This document shows positions 8,666 through 17,090 of a stretch of DNA of 64,000 nt, piece by piece; the stretch's first letter is position 1; each line of letters opens with the position of its first letter. Where the stretch lies: contig NZ_CP107939.1 of assembly GCF_036046055.1 (NCBI RefSeq), positions 4,278,001 through 4,342,000 on the forward strand, read 5' to 3'. Below the pieces are notes generated by a model. The model saw nothing but the letters and a program-made list of their open reading frames with translations. It made no database searches and was not told the DNA's origin. The stretch is from Nocardia sp. NBC_00403 (GTDB taxonomy: Bacteria > Actinomycetota > Actinomycetes > Mycobacteriales > Mycobacteriaceae). The translations under genes were made by a program, and so were the position numbers.

Positions 8666-9607
8666 CTAATCGGTAGTGGTGATCGCGGGCCCGCGGGACG
8701 CGGTCGGCGACAGACGGCGGCGCAGGAAATCCAGCTGATCGGCCAGCGCGCGCTGCAATGCGGGGCCGGCATGAACGTCGAGGTGGTCGATGGGGTATTC
8801 GCACAACTCGGCGCCCGCACCGGCCTCGGCGACCGCGCGGCGCGCGGCGGCGGGCGGGGTGAGGCTGTCGTTGGTGCCGACCTGCACCAGCAGCGGGCAA
8901 GATACCCGCGACGCGAACCGGATCGGCCGGTTGAACGCCAACTCCAGCGCGGTGCGCGCGCACACCTCGTTGCGCCAGCTCGGGCCCGCGACCGCGGCGT
9001 ATGCCTGCGCCGCGCCGAGCTTGGCGACCATCGCTGTCGAGCCTGGCTCTCCGACCATCGGAACCAGGTGCGGCCGACGTCGAGTCAGCACCGTCAGCGC
9101 ATCGCGTAGACCGTGGCCGGCCGCGCGAACCAGCTGACCCCCACCAGCGTTGCGGACCAGCTGCGCCAGCACCGCGACACCGTCGATTGCGGGCGTCAAC
9201 GCGACCACCGCCGCGACGCGCCCGTCTGCGGCGCCGACACGAACGACGTGCCCGCCGGAATAGGAAATCCCCCACAGCACAATGCGGTCGGGGTCCACGC
9301 CGGGCAGCCGCCTCGCCGCGGCGGTTGCCGCGCGGTAGTCCTGGCGCTGGCGTGAGGCCGACACCAACTGGCGCGGTGACCCACTCGACGCGGCGAAACC
9401 GCGGTAGTCGAACAGCACCGCGTCCAGGCCCGCAGCGGCGAAGCCCTCCGCATATTCCGCCAAGCCCGCGATGTCCCGAGTGCCCGCGAACCCGGGCGCC
9501 ATCACCACGCACGGCACACCCCGCGCACCGGCGAACGCAGCGCCGGTCGCGCGGAAATGCCAAGCGGCGCAGCGGTCGTGGCCACTGATGAAGCTGATCT
9601 CGTCCAT
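8666..9607 (-). CDS. Alpha/beta hydrolase of the dienelactone hydrolase/X-Pro peptidase-like group
   Basis: A 313-residue alpha/beta hydrolase with nucleophile elbow GISYSGG, a 'PGFAG' oxyanion region and a C-terminal 'TNDSLTPP...HLDVH' providing Asp and His. It is similar in layout to the hydrolase at 40774-41664 (GTSYAGGHV elbow, 'HGFAG'), so the two are probably paralogues. The start at 9607 is preferred; an upstream ATG at 9649 has no visible ribosome binding site. It is the first gene of a two-gene operon with the SDR. The conserved elements at 9771-9818 and 9844-9891 lie upstream. Substrate unknown; an ester made by the BVMO is possible. Confidence 0.85.
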   Translation of the reverse strand: MDEISFISGHDRCAAWHFRATGAAFAGARGVPCVVMAPGFAGTRDIAGLAEYAEGFAAAGLDAVLFDYRGFAASSGSPRQLVSASRQRQDYRAATAAARRLPGVDPDRIVLWGISYSGGHVVRVGAADGRVAAVVALTPAIDGVAVLAQLVRNAGGGQLVRAAGHGLRDALTVLTRRRPHLVPMVGEPGSTAMVAKLGAAQAYAAVAGPSWRNEVCARTALELAFNRPIRFASRVSCPLLVQVGTNDSLTPPAAARRAVAEAGAGAELCEYPIDHLDVHAGPALQRALADQLDFLRRRLSPTASRGPAITTTD

Positions 9608-9770
9608 ACCCTCGGTCCCTAGTTCGTCCGCTCCAAGCGTGCGGGTCATGCTGGCAATAGCGGTCGATGTCGCTCGCGGCGCTGAAGCGCCGTACCTTGC
9701 TGGTTGCCTCGGTCGCAGCGTCCGCTGACCCAAAAGTAGGGCGAGGAGCTGTCCCGCCGGAATCGTCAGC

Positions 9771-9818
9771 GGCACACACTTGGCCAGGCGAGGTGTGCGG
9801 CAGCACACCAGATCGGCG
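9771..9818 (+). promoter_or_regulatory. 48-bp conserved element, copy C
   Basis: Has ACACTTG at 9776-9782 and a perfect core GTGTGC-GGCA-GCACAC at 9793-9808, extended by one more paired base on each side. The box-to-core spacing is 17, as in copies A and D. It is a likely regulator binding site controlling one or both divergent units. Confidence 0.65.
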
Positions 9819-9843
9819 CCAGGCGGCGATGGCGGGGCACCAA

Positions 9844-9891
9844 CTGCGATTAGGTGTGCCGCGGCATATCTCGGTGCGGCAAGTGTGTGCG
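9844..9891 (-). promoter_or_regulatory. 48-bp conserved element, copy D, reverse orientation
   Basis: Read on the minus strand it aligns end to end with copy A. ACACTTG begins at 9886 and the core begins at 9869, again 17 bases apart. The core here is imperfect (GTGTGC-CGCG-GCATAT on the plus strand). With copy C it forms an inverted pair with cores about 60 bp apart, which would suit binding by a dimer of dimers. Confidence 0.6.
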
Positions 9892-10172
9892 TGAGGCGAT
9901 TCTCCGGGGCCCACCATCGCCTTAGGTTGGTCCTCGGCGTCAGACCGTGCAGCGTCAGCAAGCCCGTCGTGGCACCACAACTAGCCCATCGACCACCACT
10001 GCCCGACGGCGGTTCGTGTGTGCGGCGGGCCGACCTAGGACTACGGAGCGCCCGATATGCAGACGAAGTCAGTGCCAGCGCTCGAGGTCGTCGAGCACCT
10101 GTTCATCGACGTTGGCGGCAGTGTCACGACTCGTGTCGCCGACTCGGGCGGGTCTACACCAAGGACATTCCG

Positions 10173-10961
10173 ATGAAAGTTCATCACCTCAACTGCGGAA
10201 CCATGAATCCGCCCACCATCGCGCCGGTGGTCTGCCACGTGCTGCTCGTGGAAACCGGCAACGGTCTGGTGCTGGTCGACACCGGCTTCGGTGCGCACGA
10301 CTGCGCGGACCCAGCCGGGAGGGTCGGACCCCTACGCCACTTCCTCAAACCCATCCTCAGCCCCGAGGAAACCGCCGCCCACCAAATCGAACAACTCGGC
10401 TTCCGCCGCGACGATGTTCGCCACATCGTGGTCACACACCTCGACCTGGACCACATCGGCGGCCTGTCCGACTTCCCACATGCCCAAGTCCACGTCACTG
10501 CCGCCGAGGCGCTCGGCGCGATAATCTCACCGTCGCGGTTCGAGAAGACCCGCTACCGGTGCACCCAGTGGGCGCACAAGCCCAACATCGTGGAACACGA
10601 CCCGCAAGGCGAGAAGTGGCGAGGCTTCGCCGCGGCTAAGGAACTTGACGAGATCTCCCCCGGAATAGTGCTGATCTCGCTGCCCGGCCACACCCGTGGC
10701 CATGCCTGCGTAGCCGTCGATGCCGGCCACCGGTGGGTGCTGCACGGCGGCGACTCGTTCTTCCACCACGGCACCCTCGACCCCCACTCCACTGTTCCTC
10801 GCGGCCTTACGGCTATGGAAACCCTCATCGCGTTCGATCGAAAAATGGTGCGAGACAACCACGCCCGCCTTCAAGAGCTCTACCGACGCGCAGACCCCGA
10901 CTTGTTCATCGTCTGCTCTCACGACTCGACCCTGTACAAGCGCGCCCGCGCGCATGCGTAG
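10173..10961 (+). CDS. Metallo-beta-lactamase-fold hydrolase (lactonase-like)
   Basis: A 262-residue MBL-fold protein. The zinc motif HxHxDH appears as [10 protein letters not shown], where the first motif His is replaced by Thr-His-Leu-Asp spacing as in AHL-lactonase-like members. Later ligands are 'LPGHTRGH' and the Asp in 'LHGGDSFFH'. The start '[14 protein letters not shown]' is typical of the family. Proposed role is hydrolysis of a lactone or ester. It is divergent from the hydrolase-SDR operon, with the paired 48-bp elements about 280-400 bp upstream. A lactone from the BVMO is an attractive substrate, but this is inference. Confidence 0.85.
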   Translation: MKVHHLNCGTMNPPTIAPVVCHVLLVETGNGLVLVDTGFGAHDCADPAGRVGPLRHFLKPILSPEETAAHQIEQLGFRRDDVRHIVVTHLDLDHIGGLSDFPHAQVHVTAAEALGAIISPSRFEKTRYRCTQWAHKPNIVEHDPQGEKWRGFAAAKELDEISPGIVLISLPGHTRGHACVAVDAGHRWVLHGGDSFFHHGTLDPHSTVPRGLTAMETLIAFDRKMVRDNHARLQELYRRADPDLFIVCSHDSTLYKRARAHA

Positions 10962-11354
10962 CGGTCGGCCGAGCCACGGCACGCCGATACCCACATAGAG
11001 CACAGTGCGCTGATCGACACGCTGGATGCGGTCCTGCCGACGCAAGCCCTTCCTCACGATATTCGAAGGTGCCGCCGCGGGCGCCCGGCTACCCGCGGAT
11101 CGCCGACCGGCGCAGCACCCGTACGACAATCTGAGGGATTTGTCTGTTCGTCAGGCCTACCTTATTAGCAAGACTCAGTGACAGTCCTGGTTCCTGAGAG
11201 GGCGCGAGCCTTTCCTGGTGACGGGCCCTGGTGGCCTGACCGGATGACACATTGGAAGTGGTTGAGCTGATCCGCGGCCATCACTAGATGCAGATTGCTG
11301 CAATGTGCCGCCTTGTCGGTGCTGTCTGCATAACGTTCGACTTAGAGTGGGCGG
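10962..11354. other. Intergenic region, possible small coding remnant
   Basis: No intact gene. On the plus strand at about 11020-11175 two adjacent frames read protein-like ('ALIDTLDAVLPTQ', then 'HPYDNLRDLSVRQAYL' ending at a stop), suggesting a frameshifted gene tail of unknown family. A short palindrome ATTGCTGCAAT lies at 11294-11304, 50 bp before the next gene. Confidence 0.3.
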
Positions 11355-12575
11355 GTGGAGTGGGAGCGTCCGTCCGACCGCGTTCGAGAGTTGTTGCGCC
11401 GTGGCGCGCAGATCCTGTTGAGCGCTCCGGAGGAGTGGTTCGATGAGATTTTTCAGGCCGTGCTGCAGGCGCCCAGTGTTGGGGCGGTTGCCGACGATCC
11501 TGTCTTGCGGGACGGGGTGCGGCGCACCAATCGGGCCAACATTCTGTACTGGGCCGCATCCAACGCGCACGACCCGGGGGTTCCGGTTGCCGCGAACCTC
11601 GGCGAGGAGCCGATGGGCATCGCACGCGATCTGGTTCGGCGCGGGCTCGGCGAGTCGCTGATCGACGGGTATCGGGCCGGTCAGCAGGCGTCGTGGCGAC
11701 GATGGATGTCGATCGCCTTCGACCTCACATCGAATCCGGACGAGCTGCGCGAACTACTCGATGTGTCCGCACGGTCGATCGCCGCGTTCCAGGACGCCAC
11801 GATCGCCGCGGTGGCGCAGCGCATTCAGGCGGAACGCGCCGAGTTGACACAGGGCAGCCACGCCGAGCGCCGCGAGACCGTTGCCTTGGTGCTCGACGGC
11901 GCGCCGATTGCTCGCTCACGCGCCGAGGCCCGGCTCGGCTACGGCCTGGACGGCCCGCACACCGCGGCGGTGGTCTGGAGCCACGCTCCGGACTGCGATC
12001 CGAGTCAGCTCGAGTCGGTCACCGCGGAGCTGGCTCGGGCCGCTGGTGCGCCGCGGTGGCTCAGCGTGGTAGCCAGCACAGCCACCCGCTGGGTGTGGAT
12101 CCCCGGACCCGTCGAGTATGTCGACGGGTCTGTCGCGTTGCGCGATGTGCCGGATGTCCGAGTTGCGCTGGGTTCGACCGATCGGGGCTTGCGGGGATTC
12201 CGACGCAGTCATTTCGAGGCGTTGACGACCCAGCGCATGCTGGCTCGTCTCGATTCGAGCCGGCGGCTCGCGGCATACAGCGAGGTCGCGCTGGTAGCGC
12301 TGGCAACAGAGGATGTGGAACGTGCCGATCGCTTCGTGCGTCGCACCCTTGGCGAGTTGGCCGACGCCGAGGAGGACATTCGGATCGCCGTGCTGACCTT
12401 CGTGCGGGAGGAGTGCAACGCGGTCCGCGCGGCGGTCCGCTTGTCCACCCATCGCAACACCGTTCTTCGGCGGCTGGCCCGCGCCGACCAGTTGCTGCCG
12501 CGCCCGCTGCGGGAGAACTGCGTCGAGGTCGCGGTTGCTCTGGACATCTTGGGTTGGCGCGGGATCGGCAGCTGA
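11355..12575 (+). CDS. PucR-family transcriptional regulator (second)
   Basis: A 406-residue paralogue of the regulator at 6579, with the same three parts: N-terminal sensor region ('LIDGYRAGQQASWRRWM'), central GGDEF-like domain ('ETVALVLDGAPIARSRAEARLGYGL'), and C-terminal HTH ('RLSTHRNTVLRRLARADQLL'). It begins at a GTG at 11355. It reads towards a DUF1254 lipoprotein gene 107 bp downstream, and that gap holds direct repeats that may be its target. No copy of the 48-bp element was seen here, so the two PucR proteins probably recognise different sites. Effector unknown. Confidence 0.85.
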   Translation: MEWERPSDRVRELLRRGAQILLSAPEEWFDEIFQAVLQAPSVGAVADDPVLRDGVRRTNRANILYWAASNAHDPGVPVAANLGEEPMGIARDLVRRGLGESLIDGYRAGQQASWRRWMSIAFDLTSNPDELRELLDVSARSIAAFQDATIAAVAQRIQAERAELTQGSHAERRETVALVLDGAPIARSRAEARLGYGLDGPHTAAVVWSHAPDCDPSQLESVTAELARAAGAPRWLSVVASTATRWVWIPGPVEYVDGSVALRDVPDVRVALGSTDRGLRGFRRSHFEALTTQRMLARLDSSRRLAAYSEVALVALATEDVERADRFVRRTLGELADAEEDIRIAVLTFVREECNAVRAAVRLSTHRNTVLRRLARADQLLPRPLRENCVEVAVALDILGWRGIGS

Positions 12576-12581
12576 GCTCGC

Positions 12582-12621
12582 AAGAGGTGCAATATGAACC
12601 AATTGCTGGCATAAGAGGTGC
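12582..12621 (+). promoter_or_regulatory. Direct repeats AAGAGGTGC upstream of DUF1254 lipoprotein
   Basis: AAGAGGTGC occurs at 12582-12590 and 12613-12621, 31 bp apart (about three helical turns). Between them GCAAT and ATTGC form a small inverted repeat. The position, 60-100 bp before the GTG at 12683, fits a regulator site, perhaps for the PucR protein encoded just upstream. Confidence 0.4.
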
Positions 12622-12682
12622 TCAATGCCCAGCTGAGGCTGGGTACCCTCCATGGGGTAGACGAATTCTTCGAGGAGGCGCC

Positions 12683-14134
12683 GTGGACGAACAACGATCG
12701 GGATTCGGTCGTCGCGGAATGGGGAGGCTCGGGAGGATCGCAACCCTCCTGATCGCATCAACGATGCTGGTGACGGTGGCCGCGTGCGCGAGCAACACGT
12801 CGTCACCCGGCGACGACGCCACGGCACTCGACGATGCCGCGGTGCAGGCCTACATCTACACCTACCCCCTGGTTGCCAACGAAGTCACGCGGCGGGAGAT
12901 GACCAATCTGCCGCGCCCGAACGGCATGGGCGCCGCGCCGATGAATCAGCTGGCCAACATCACCGGGCTGCCAGATGCGTCATACACCAGCATTCCGCGG
13001 CCCAATGACGACACGGTGTATTCGATGATGTTCTTCGACGTCTCGACGCAACCGATGGTCGTCAACGTGCCTGACATGGGCGGGCGCTACCACCTGTTCC
13101 CGCTGCTGGACGCTTGGACCAACGTCGACGCCTCACCGGGCACCCGCACCCTCGGTGAACAACACGGCTACCAATTCGCGATCACCGGACCGAGCTGGCA
13201 CGGCACACTGCCCGCCGGAGTCCGCCAGTACTCGATGCCGACCGACTCCGGCTGGATGATCGGCCGCATCCAAGTCAACGGCAAGGACGACATGCAAAAC
13301 GTCCTGGCGATCCAACACCAGCTCACTGCGGTACCGCTGAGTGAGTACGGCAAGGACTACACGCAGCCGGTGAACACCGACATCCATCCGGACTGGCCGA
13401 GCGGCCAGCGTGTCCCCACCTATATCCGCAACCTCACGCCACAGCAGTACTGGGATCTGTACTACGACAGCCTTTCTCACGATCAGCCCCGCCCCGAGGA
13501 CAAGGACCTGCTGGCCGGCCTCGCGAAAGTCGGATGGTCGCCGGAGCACAAGCTCGACCTGAGCCGACTGTCCGACTCCGACCGCGCCCGATGGAGTGAC
13601 GCCTGGACCAAAGCGCTGCCGCAGATCGAGGGGAATCCGACCACCCAGCCGGTCAACGGATGGCGCACGCAGCGTTCTCACGTCGGCGACTACGGGACCG
13701 CCTGGCTCGACCGGGCCGTCGTCGCCTGCATCGGCATCGGGGCGAATCTCCCACAAGACGCCGTCTATCCGATCACCAGCGTCGACAGCAACGGCGATCC
13801 GCTGACCTCCGACCGCCGCTACATCCTGCACTTCGACAAGAACGCCATCCCTGACGTTCGCGCGTTCTGGTCGCTGACCCTCTACAACGACAAGGGCTTC
13901 TTCGTCGACAATCCACTCAACCGGTACTCCCTGCGCGGCGGCACACTGCACACCAACCCCGACGGCTCCATCGACATCTACCTCCAACGCCAGGCACCGG
14001 GAGCCGACCGCGACGCCAACTGGCTGCCTACACCCTCGTCGGGCACATTCAACCTGGCACTCCGGCTCTACTGGCCCGACACCGCCATCGTCGACGGCAC
14101 CTGGAATCCACCCGCAATCACCGCGATCAGCTGA
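12683..14134 (+). CDS. DUF1254/DUF1214 lipoprotein
   Basis: A 483-residue exported lipoprotein. The N-terminus has a basic patch (FGRRGMGRLGR), a hydrophobic stretch and the lipobox VAAC, so it should be lipid-anchored outside the membrane. A DUF1254 domain follows ('AYIYTYPLVANEVTRREMTN', 'DTVYSMMFFDVS') and a C-terminal DUF1214 domain ('RAFWSLTLYNDKGFFVDNPLNRYSL'). The GTG at 12683 is supported by a strong GAGGAGG before it, although the frame stays open far upstream inside the PucR gene. Biochemical role of the family is unknown. A second gene of the same architecture follows at 14761. Confidence 0.9.
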   Translation: MDEQRSGFGRRGMGRLGRIATLLIASTMLVTVAACASNTSSPGDDATALDDAAVQAYIYTYPLVANEVTRREMTNLPRPNGMGAAPMNQLANITGLPDASYTSIPRPNDDTVYSMMFFDVSTQPMVVNVPDMGGRYHLFPLLDAWTNVDASPGTRTLGEQHGYQFAITGPSWHGTLPAGVRQYSMPTDSGWMIGRIQVNGKDDMQNVLAIQHQLTAVPLSEYGKDYTQPVNTDIHPDWPSGQRVPTYIRNLTPQQYWDLYYDSLSHDQPRPEDKDLLAGLAKVGWSPEHKLDLSRLSDSDRARWSDAWTKALPQIEGNPTTQPVNGWRTQRSHVGDYGTAWLDRAVVACIGIGANLPQDAVYPITSVDSNGDPLTSDRRYILHFDKNAIPDVRAFWSLTLYNDKGFFVDNPLNRYSLRGGTLHTNPDGSIDIYLQRQAPGADRDANWLPTPSSGTFNLALRLYWPDTAIVDGTWNPPAITAIS

Positions 14135-14760
14135 ATCGCGAACCCGAGACGGTTGTAGTCCCGCCGCGCCGCTATCAACCTTCTCCGTGTCGCCGCGGGC
14201 TTGGTCGGCGGCGGTGATCCGCAGCGTCGCCTCGCGCTGGATCTCGGCAATCTCGCGTTCGACAGCAGCTCGGTCGGCGAGGTCGGCCCAGGTCGGCTGG
14301 TTCCACCGCACACCAAATCAAAGACATCCTCAAGTACCCCGCCACAGAACCATCCGGCCCGGAGAACCAACAGCATTTCGAGTACAGGCAGAACGATCAC
14401 GAGGTCCGCGCGACCATTGTCCGCGTCATCGCCAACCACTTGCGTCGCACGAAAATGCCGAAGGGCGGATATCTGCGTTCGATGGGCCGCATTGCGGCCA
14501 ACCTTGCTCCTTCGACAACATCTAACGAAGACAATAAGACGGCAGCGAATATTCAGTTACTGTTCGCTGGTGGCGTTTCGCAACGTGCTCCACCCTTGGT
14601 CAGCGGCGCTGACACGCTCGCGCTCGCAGTTTCACAGCCACCCCATAAGCGCTCCTGGCTGTCTGCAACCGCCGAGGGTCGTATCGGGCCGCCGAATCGG
14701 GGCCGATATTTCAGCCTGTCACTTCCTCGCGGTACCTCACACAGATTGGAGCAACACCTG
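14135..14760. other. Intergenic stretch with possible decayed coding fragment
   Basis: No intact gene in 626 bp. On the minus strand about 14180-14311 encodes a protein-like amphipathic stretch containing 'WADLADRAAVEREIAEIQRE', starting from an ATG near 14311, but it runs without family match into the lipoprotein's antisense. On the plus strand about 14310-14510 is also open. One of these may be a gene remnant. The last 20 bp before 14761 hold a GGAG ribosome binding site. Confidence 0.35.
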
Positions 14761-16182
14761 ATGCCTGTCGGTTTCTCCGGTAGCTCACTGCCGCGTCGTG
14801 GATTGTTCGGTGTGGCAGCCGGTTTCACCGCGATGGTCGGTCTGGCCGCCTGCGGCTCCTCGAACGATTCGTCGTCCGCTTCCTCGTCCACCTCCAGCAG
14901 CGGCGGGACCGATCCAAAGTCGGTCGCCACCGACGCCTACGTCTTCGGGTACCCGCTGGTGCTCATGAACGCCACCCGCGCCACCGCCGCACCCACCAAC
15001 ACCCTGATGCGCTACAGCACCACTGCCACCCCCGACGACAAGACGGTCGTCAGCCCCAATGTCGACACCCTCTACTGCCAGGCGTGGCTAGACCTGACCG
15101 CCGAACCGATGGTGATCCAGATGCCAGCCATGCCCGACCGATACTGGCTCCTGCAAATACTCGACGCCTGGACCAACACCGTCCACGACCCCAGCAGCGT
15201 GCGCCCGCAGTTGGCCGACGGAGCACCGGCGGGTCCGTTCACCTACATCCTGACCGGCCCGGGCTGGTCAGGCGAGTTGCCCGCCAACACCACCCGCCTG
15301 GAGATGTCCACCCCCATGACGTGGGCGATCGTCCGCATAGCCATCAACAATCCCGCCGACCACGACACTGTGGTCGCGCTGCAAAACCAGATCAAACTCA
15401 TGCCGTTGAGTGTCTGGAACACCAACCCCGACACCCCGACCCCGAGTTCGGCACCTCAGGACCCGACCGCGAAGCCGGCCGAACAGATCGACAGTATGGA
15501 CGGGCCGACCTTCTTCGCCAAGCTCAACGCGCTCATGGCGACCAACCCACCGGCCGCCGCCGACGCGATGAAACGCTTCGCCACCATCGGCATCACCCCC
15601 GGCGGCACCATCAGCGGTATCGACACCGCCGCACTGAATGGCGCGGTGCACGACGCCCAGCAGCAGATCAGCTCCTACAAGAACCCTGACGCGAAGGTCG
15701 TCAACGGCTGGGACTACGCCACCAACGTGGGCACCTACGACACCGACTACCCGTTGCGCGCCTATGTCGCGCACATCGGCCTCGGCGCGAACCGCGCCAC
15801 CGACACCATCTACCCGGTGATGAGCAATATCCCTGCCGACACCAACGGCACCCCACGTACTTTGCGCTTCCACTTCGCTCCCGGCCAACTCCCACCCGCC
15901 GACGCCTTCTGGTCACTGACCGCCTACACCGCCGACCGCTTCCTGGTCCCCAACCCCGACAACATCTACTCCATCGGCCACCAAATCCCCACCACGCCCA
16001 ACCCCGACGGATCGGTCGATATCACCCTCCAGAACGCCAAACCCGGCGCAGAGGTCCCCACCGGCAACTGGCTCCCCATCCCCGCCACCGGACCCTTCCA
16101 CGTCGTCTTGCGCCTCTACTCTCCCGGCGAAGCCGCCGTCAACGGCAGCTGGAAACCCCCCGCCCTCACTCAAACCCATTAA
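14761..16182 (+). CDS. DUF1254/DUF1214 lipoprotein (second)
   Basis: A 473-residue exported lipoprotein with an Arg-Arg containing signal peptide ('LPRRGLFGVAAGFTAMVG'), lipobox LAAC, and a Ser/Thr-rich linker after the Cys. DUF1254 ('DAYVFGYPLVLMNATRA', 'VVSPNVDTLYCQAWLDL') and DUF1214 ('DAFWSLTAYTADRFLVPNPDNIYSIG') domains follow. ATG 14761 has GGAG about 12 bases upstream; the frame is open earlier but not protein-like. It is a diverged paralogue of the lipoprotein 630 bp upstream. The twin-Arg signal hints at Tat export, which is uncertain. Function unknown. Confidence 0.9.
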   Translation: MPVGFSGSSLPRRGLFGVAAGFTAMVGLAACGSSNDSSSASSSTSSSGGTDPKSVATDAYVFGYPLVLMNATRATAAPTNTLMRYSTTATPDDKTVVSPNVDTLYCQAWLDLTAEPMVIQMPAMPDRYWLLQILDAWTNTVHDPSSVRPQLADGAPAGPFTYILTGPGWSGELPANTTRLEMSTPMTWAIVRIAINNPADHDTVVALQNQIKLMPLSVWNTNPDTPTPSSAPQDPTAKPAEQIDSMDGPTFFAKLNALMATNPPAAADAMKRFATIGITPGGTISGIDTAALNGAVHDAQQQISSYKNPDAKVVNGWDYATNVGTYDTDYPLRAYVAHIGLGANRATDTIYPVMSNIPADTNGTPRTLRFHFAPGQLPPADAFWSLTAYTADRFLVPNPDNIYSIGHQIPTTPNPDGSVDITLQNAKPGAEVPTGNWLPIPATGPFHVVLRLYSPGEAAVNGSWKPPALTQTH

Positions 16183-16271
16183 CTCGCCGTGGTCGGCAGT
16201 TCTTCGTCGGAGCGTTGCCGAGGAGTTGGCCGCCTGGTGATTCGCTCTGGTTTCGGCCGAGCCGTGAATAT

Positions 16272-16291
16272 GGCATCGATTGGCATCGAAT
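16272..16291 (+). promoter_or_regulatory. Tandem decamer GGCATCGAWT upstream of response regulator
   Basis: Two back-to-back 10-bp units (GGCATCGATT and GGCATCGAAT) lie 103-122 bp before the response regulator start. OmpR/PhoB-type regulators bind tandem half-sites with 10-11 bp period, so this may be an autoregulatory box. Confidence 0.45.
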
Positions 16292-16393
16292 CGGCACGTT
16301 CTGTCCTGTCCAATGGGCCGGACGCGACGCACGCTTACCTTCTCGGCGGCGTTGTCATCGGGACAACGACCGAAAAGCGCAGGGGAACGGGTG

Positions 16394-17080
16394 ATGCGGC
16401 TACTGCTGGTCGAGGATGACGACCACATCGGAGACACACTCATCAAGGCGCTGATGGCGCGAGGTTTCACTACCGATCGCACTCGGTGGGGTCTGGATGT
16501 ACTGACCTCCCATCACCGGTATGACGCGATAATCCTCGATCTCGCCTTGCCCGATATCCCTGGGCTGCAGGTGTTGCGGCAGCTTCGAGCGATCAGTTCG
16601 ATACCTGTGGTGATCTTGGTCGGCCACGGCGACGAGCGTTCGGTCGTGCGTGCCCTGCGCGGTGGCGCCGACGACTGCATGGTGCGGCCGCCCCGGGTGG
16701 GCGAATTGATTGCGAGGTTGGAGAAGGCCGCTCGGCACATCGTCACCGACATCGGTCCGGCTTCGAACGGCGTGATTGTCACCGGGGATGTGCGGGTGGA
16801 TGTGGGGGCGCGGCGTGTCGAGGTGGCGGGCGAGCCGATACCGCTGACTCGCAAGGAGTTCGAGCTTGTGCGGATCCTGGTGGAGCGGCCGGGGATGGCG
16901 GTGAGTCGGCAGCAGCTGATGGATCGGGTGTGGGGGGACGCGTTTGTCTCGGTATCGCGGTCGCTCGATGTGCACATCACCTGGCTGCGTGCCAAGCTGG
17001 ATCGGCCGGGGCTGATCAGCACTATTCGCGGCCATGGATACCGGTGGGGCGACCCGGCTCGAGTCGACGCGGCGTCCTAG
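16394..17080 (+). CDS. OmpR-family response regulator with atypical receiver
   Basis: A 228-residue regulator: receiver domain (1-115) with acidic pocket VEDDD (6-10) and likely phospho-acceptor Asp49 in 'IILDLALPD', then an OmpR winged helix ('LTRKEFELVRIL', 'DVHITWLRAKL', 'IRGHGYRWG'). Two switch residues differ from the consensus: the Thr/Ser after strand 4 is Val76 ('PVVILVGHG') and the Lys before the proline on strand 5 is Arg98 ('CMVRPP'). ATG 16394 follows AGGGGAA. No histidine kinase is adjacent, so it is an orphan and may work without normal phosphorylation. The gene stops 10 bp before the convergent AraC gene. Confidence 0.88.
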   Translation: MRLLLVEDDDHIGDTLIKALMARGFTTDRTRWGLDVLTSHHRYDAIILDLALPDIPGLQVLRQLRAISSIPVVILVGHGDERSVVRALRGGADDCMVRPPRVGELIARLEKAARHIVTDIGPASNGVIVTGDVRVDVGARRVEVAGEPIPLTRKEFELVRILVERPGMAVSRQQLMDRVWGDAFVSVSRSLDVHITWLRAKLDRPGLISTIRGHGYRWGDPARVDAAS

Positions 17081-17090
17081 GTCACGACGG

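Larger units (their letters stand above)
9608..10172. other. Divergent promoter region between hydrolase-SDR and MBL-fold genes
   Basis: No gene was recognised in these 565 bp. The region carries two copies of the 48-bp element facing each other (9771-9818 and 9844-9891). The part from about 9945 to 10172 has no identifiable coding content in any frame. Confidence 0.6.

Noticed and set aside
7830..9980. A 716-codon minus-strand frame covering the SDR and beyond
   Set aside because: Only the last 275 codons are an SDR. The upstream part overlaps the alpha/beta hydrolase in another frame and is Arg/Gly-rich shadow sequence.
11693..12682. Open frame running into the first DUF1254 lipoprotein
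   Set aside because: It lies inside the PucR gene in another frame; the signal peptide and ribosome site place the true start at 12683.
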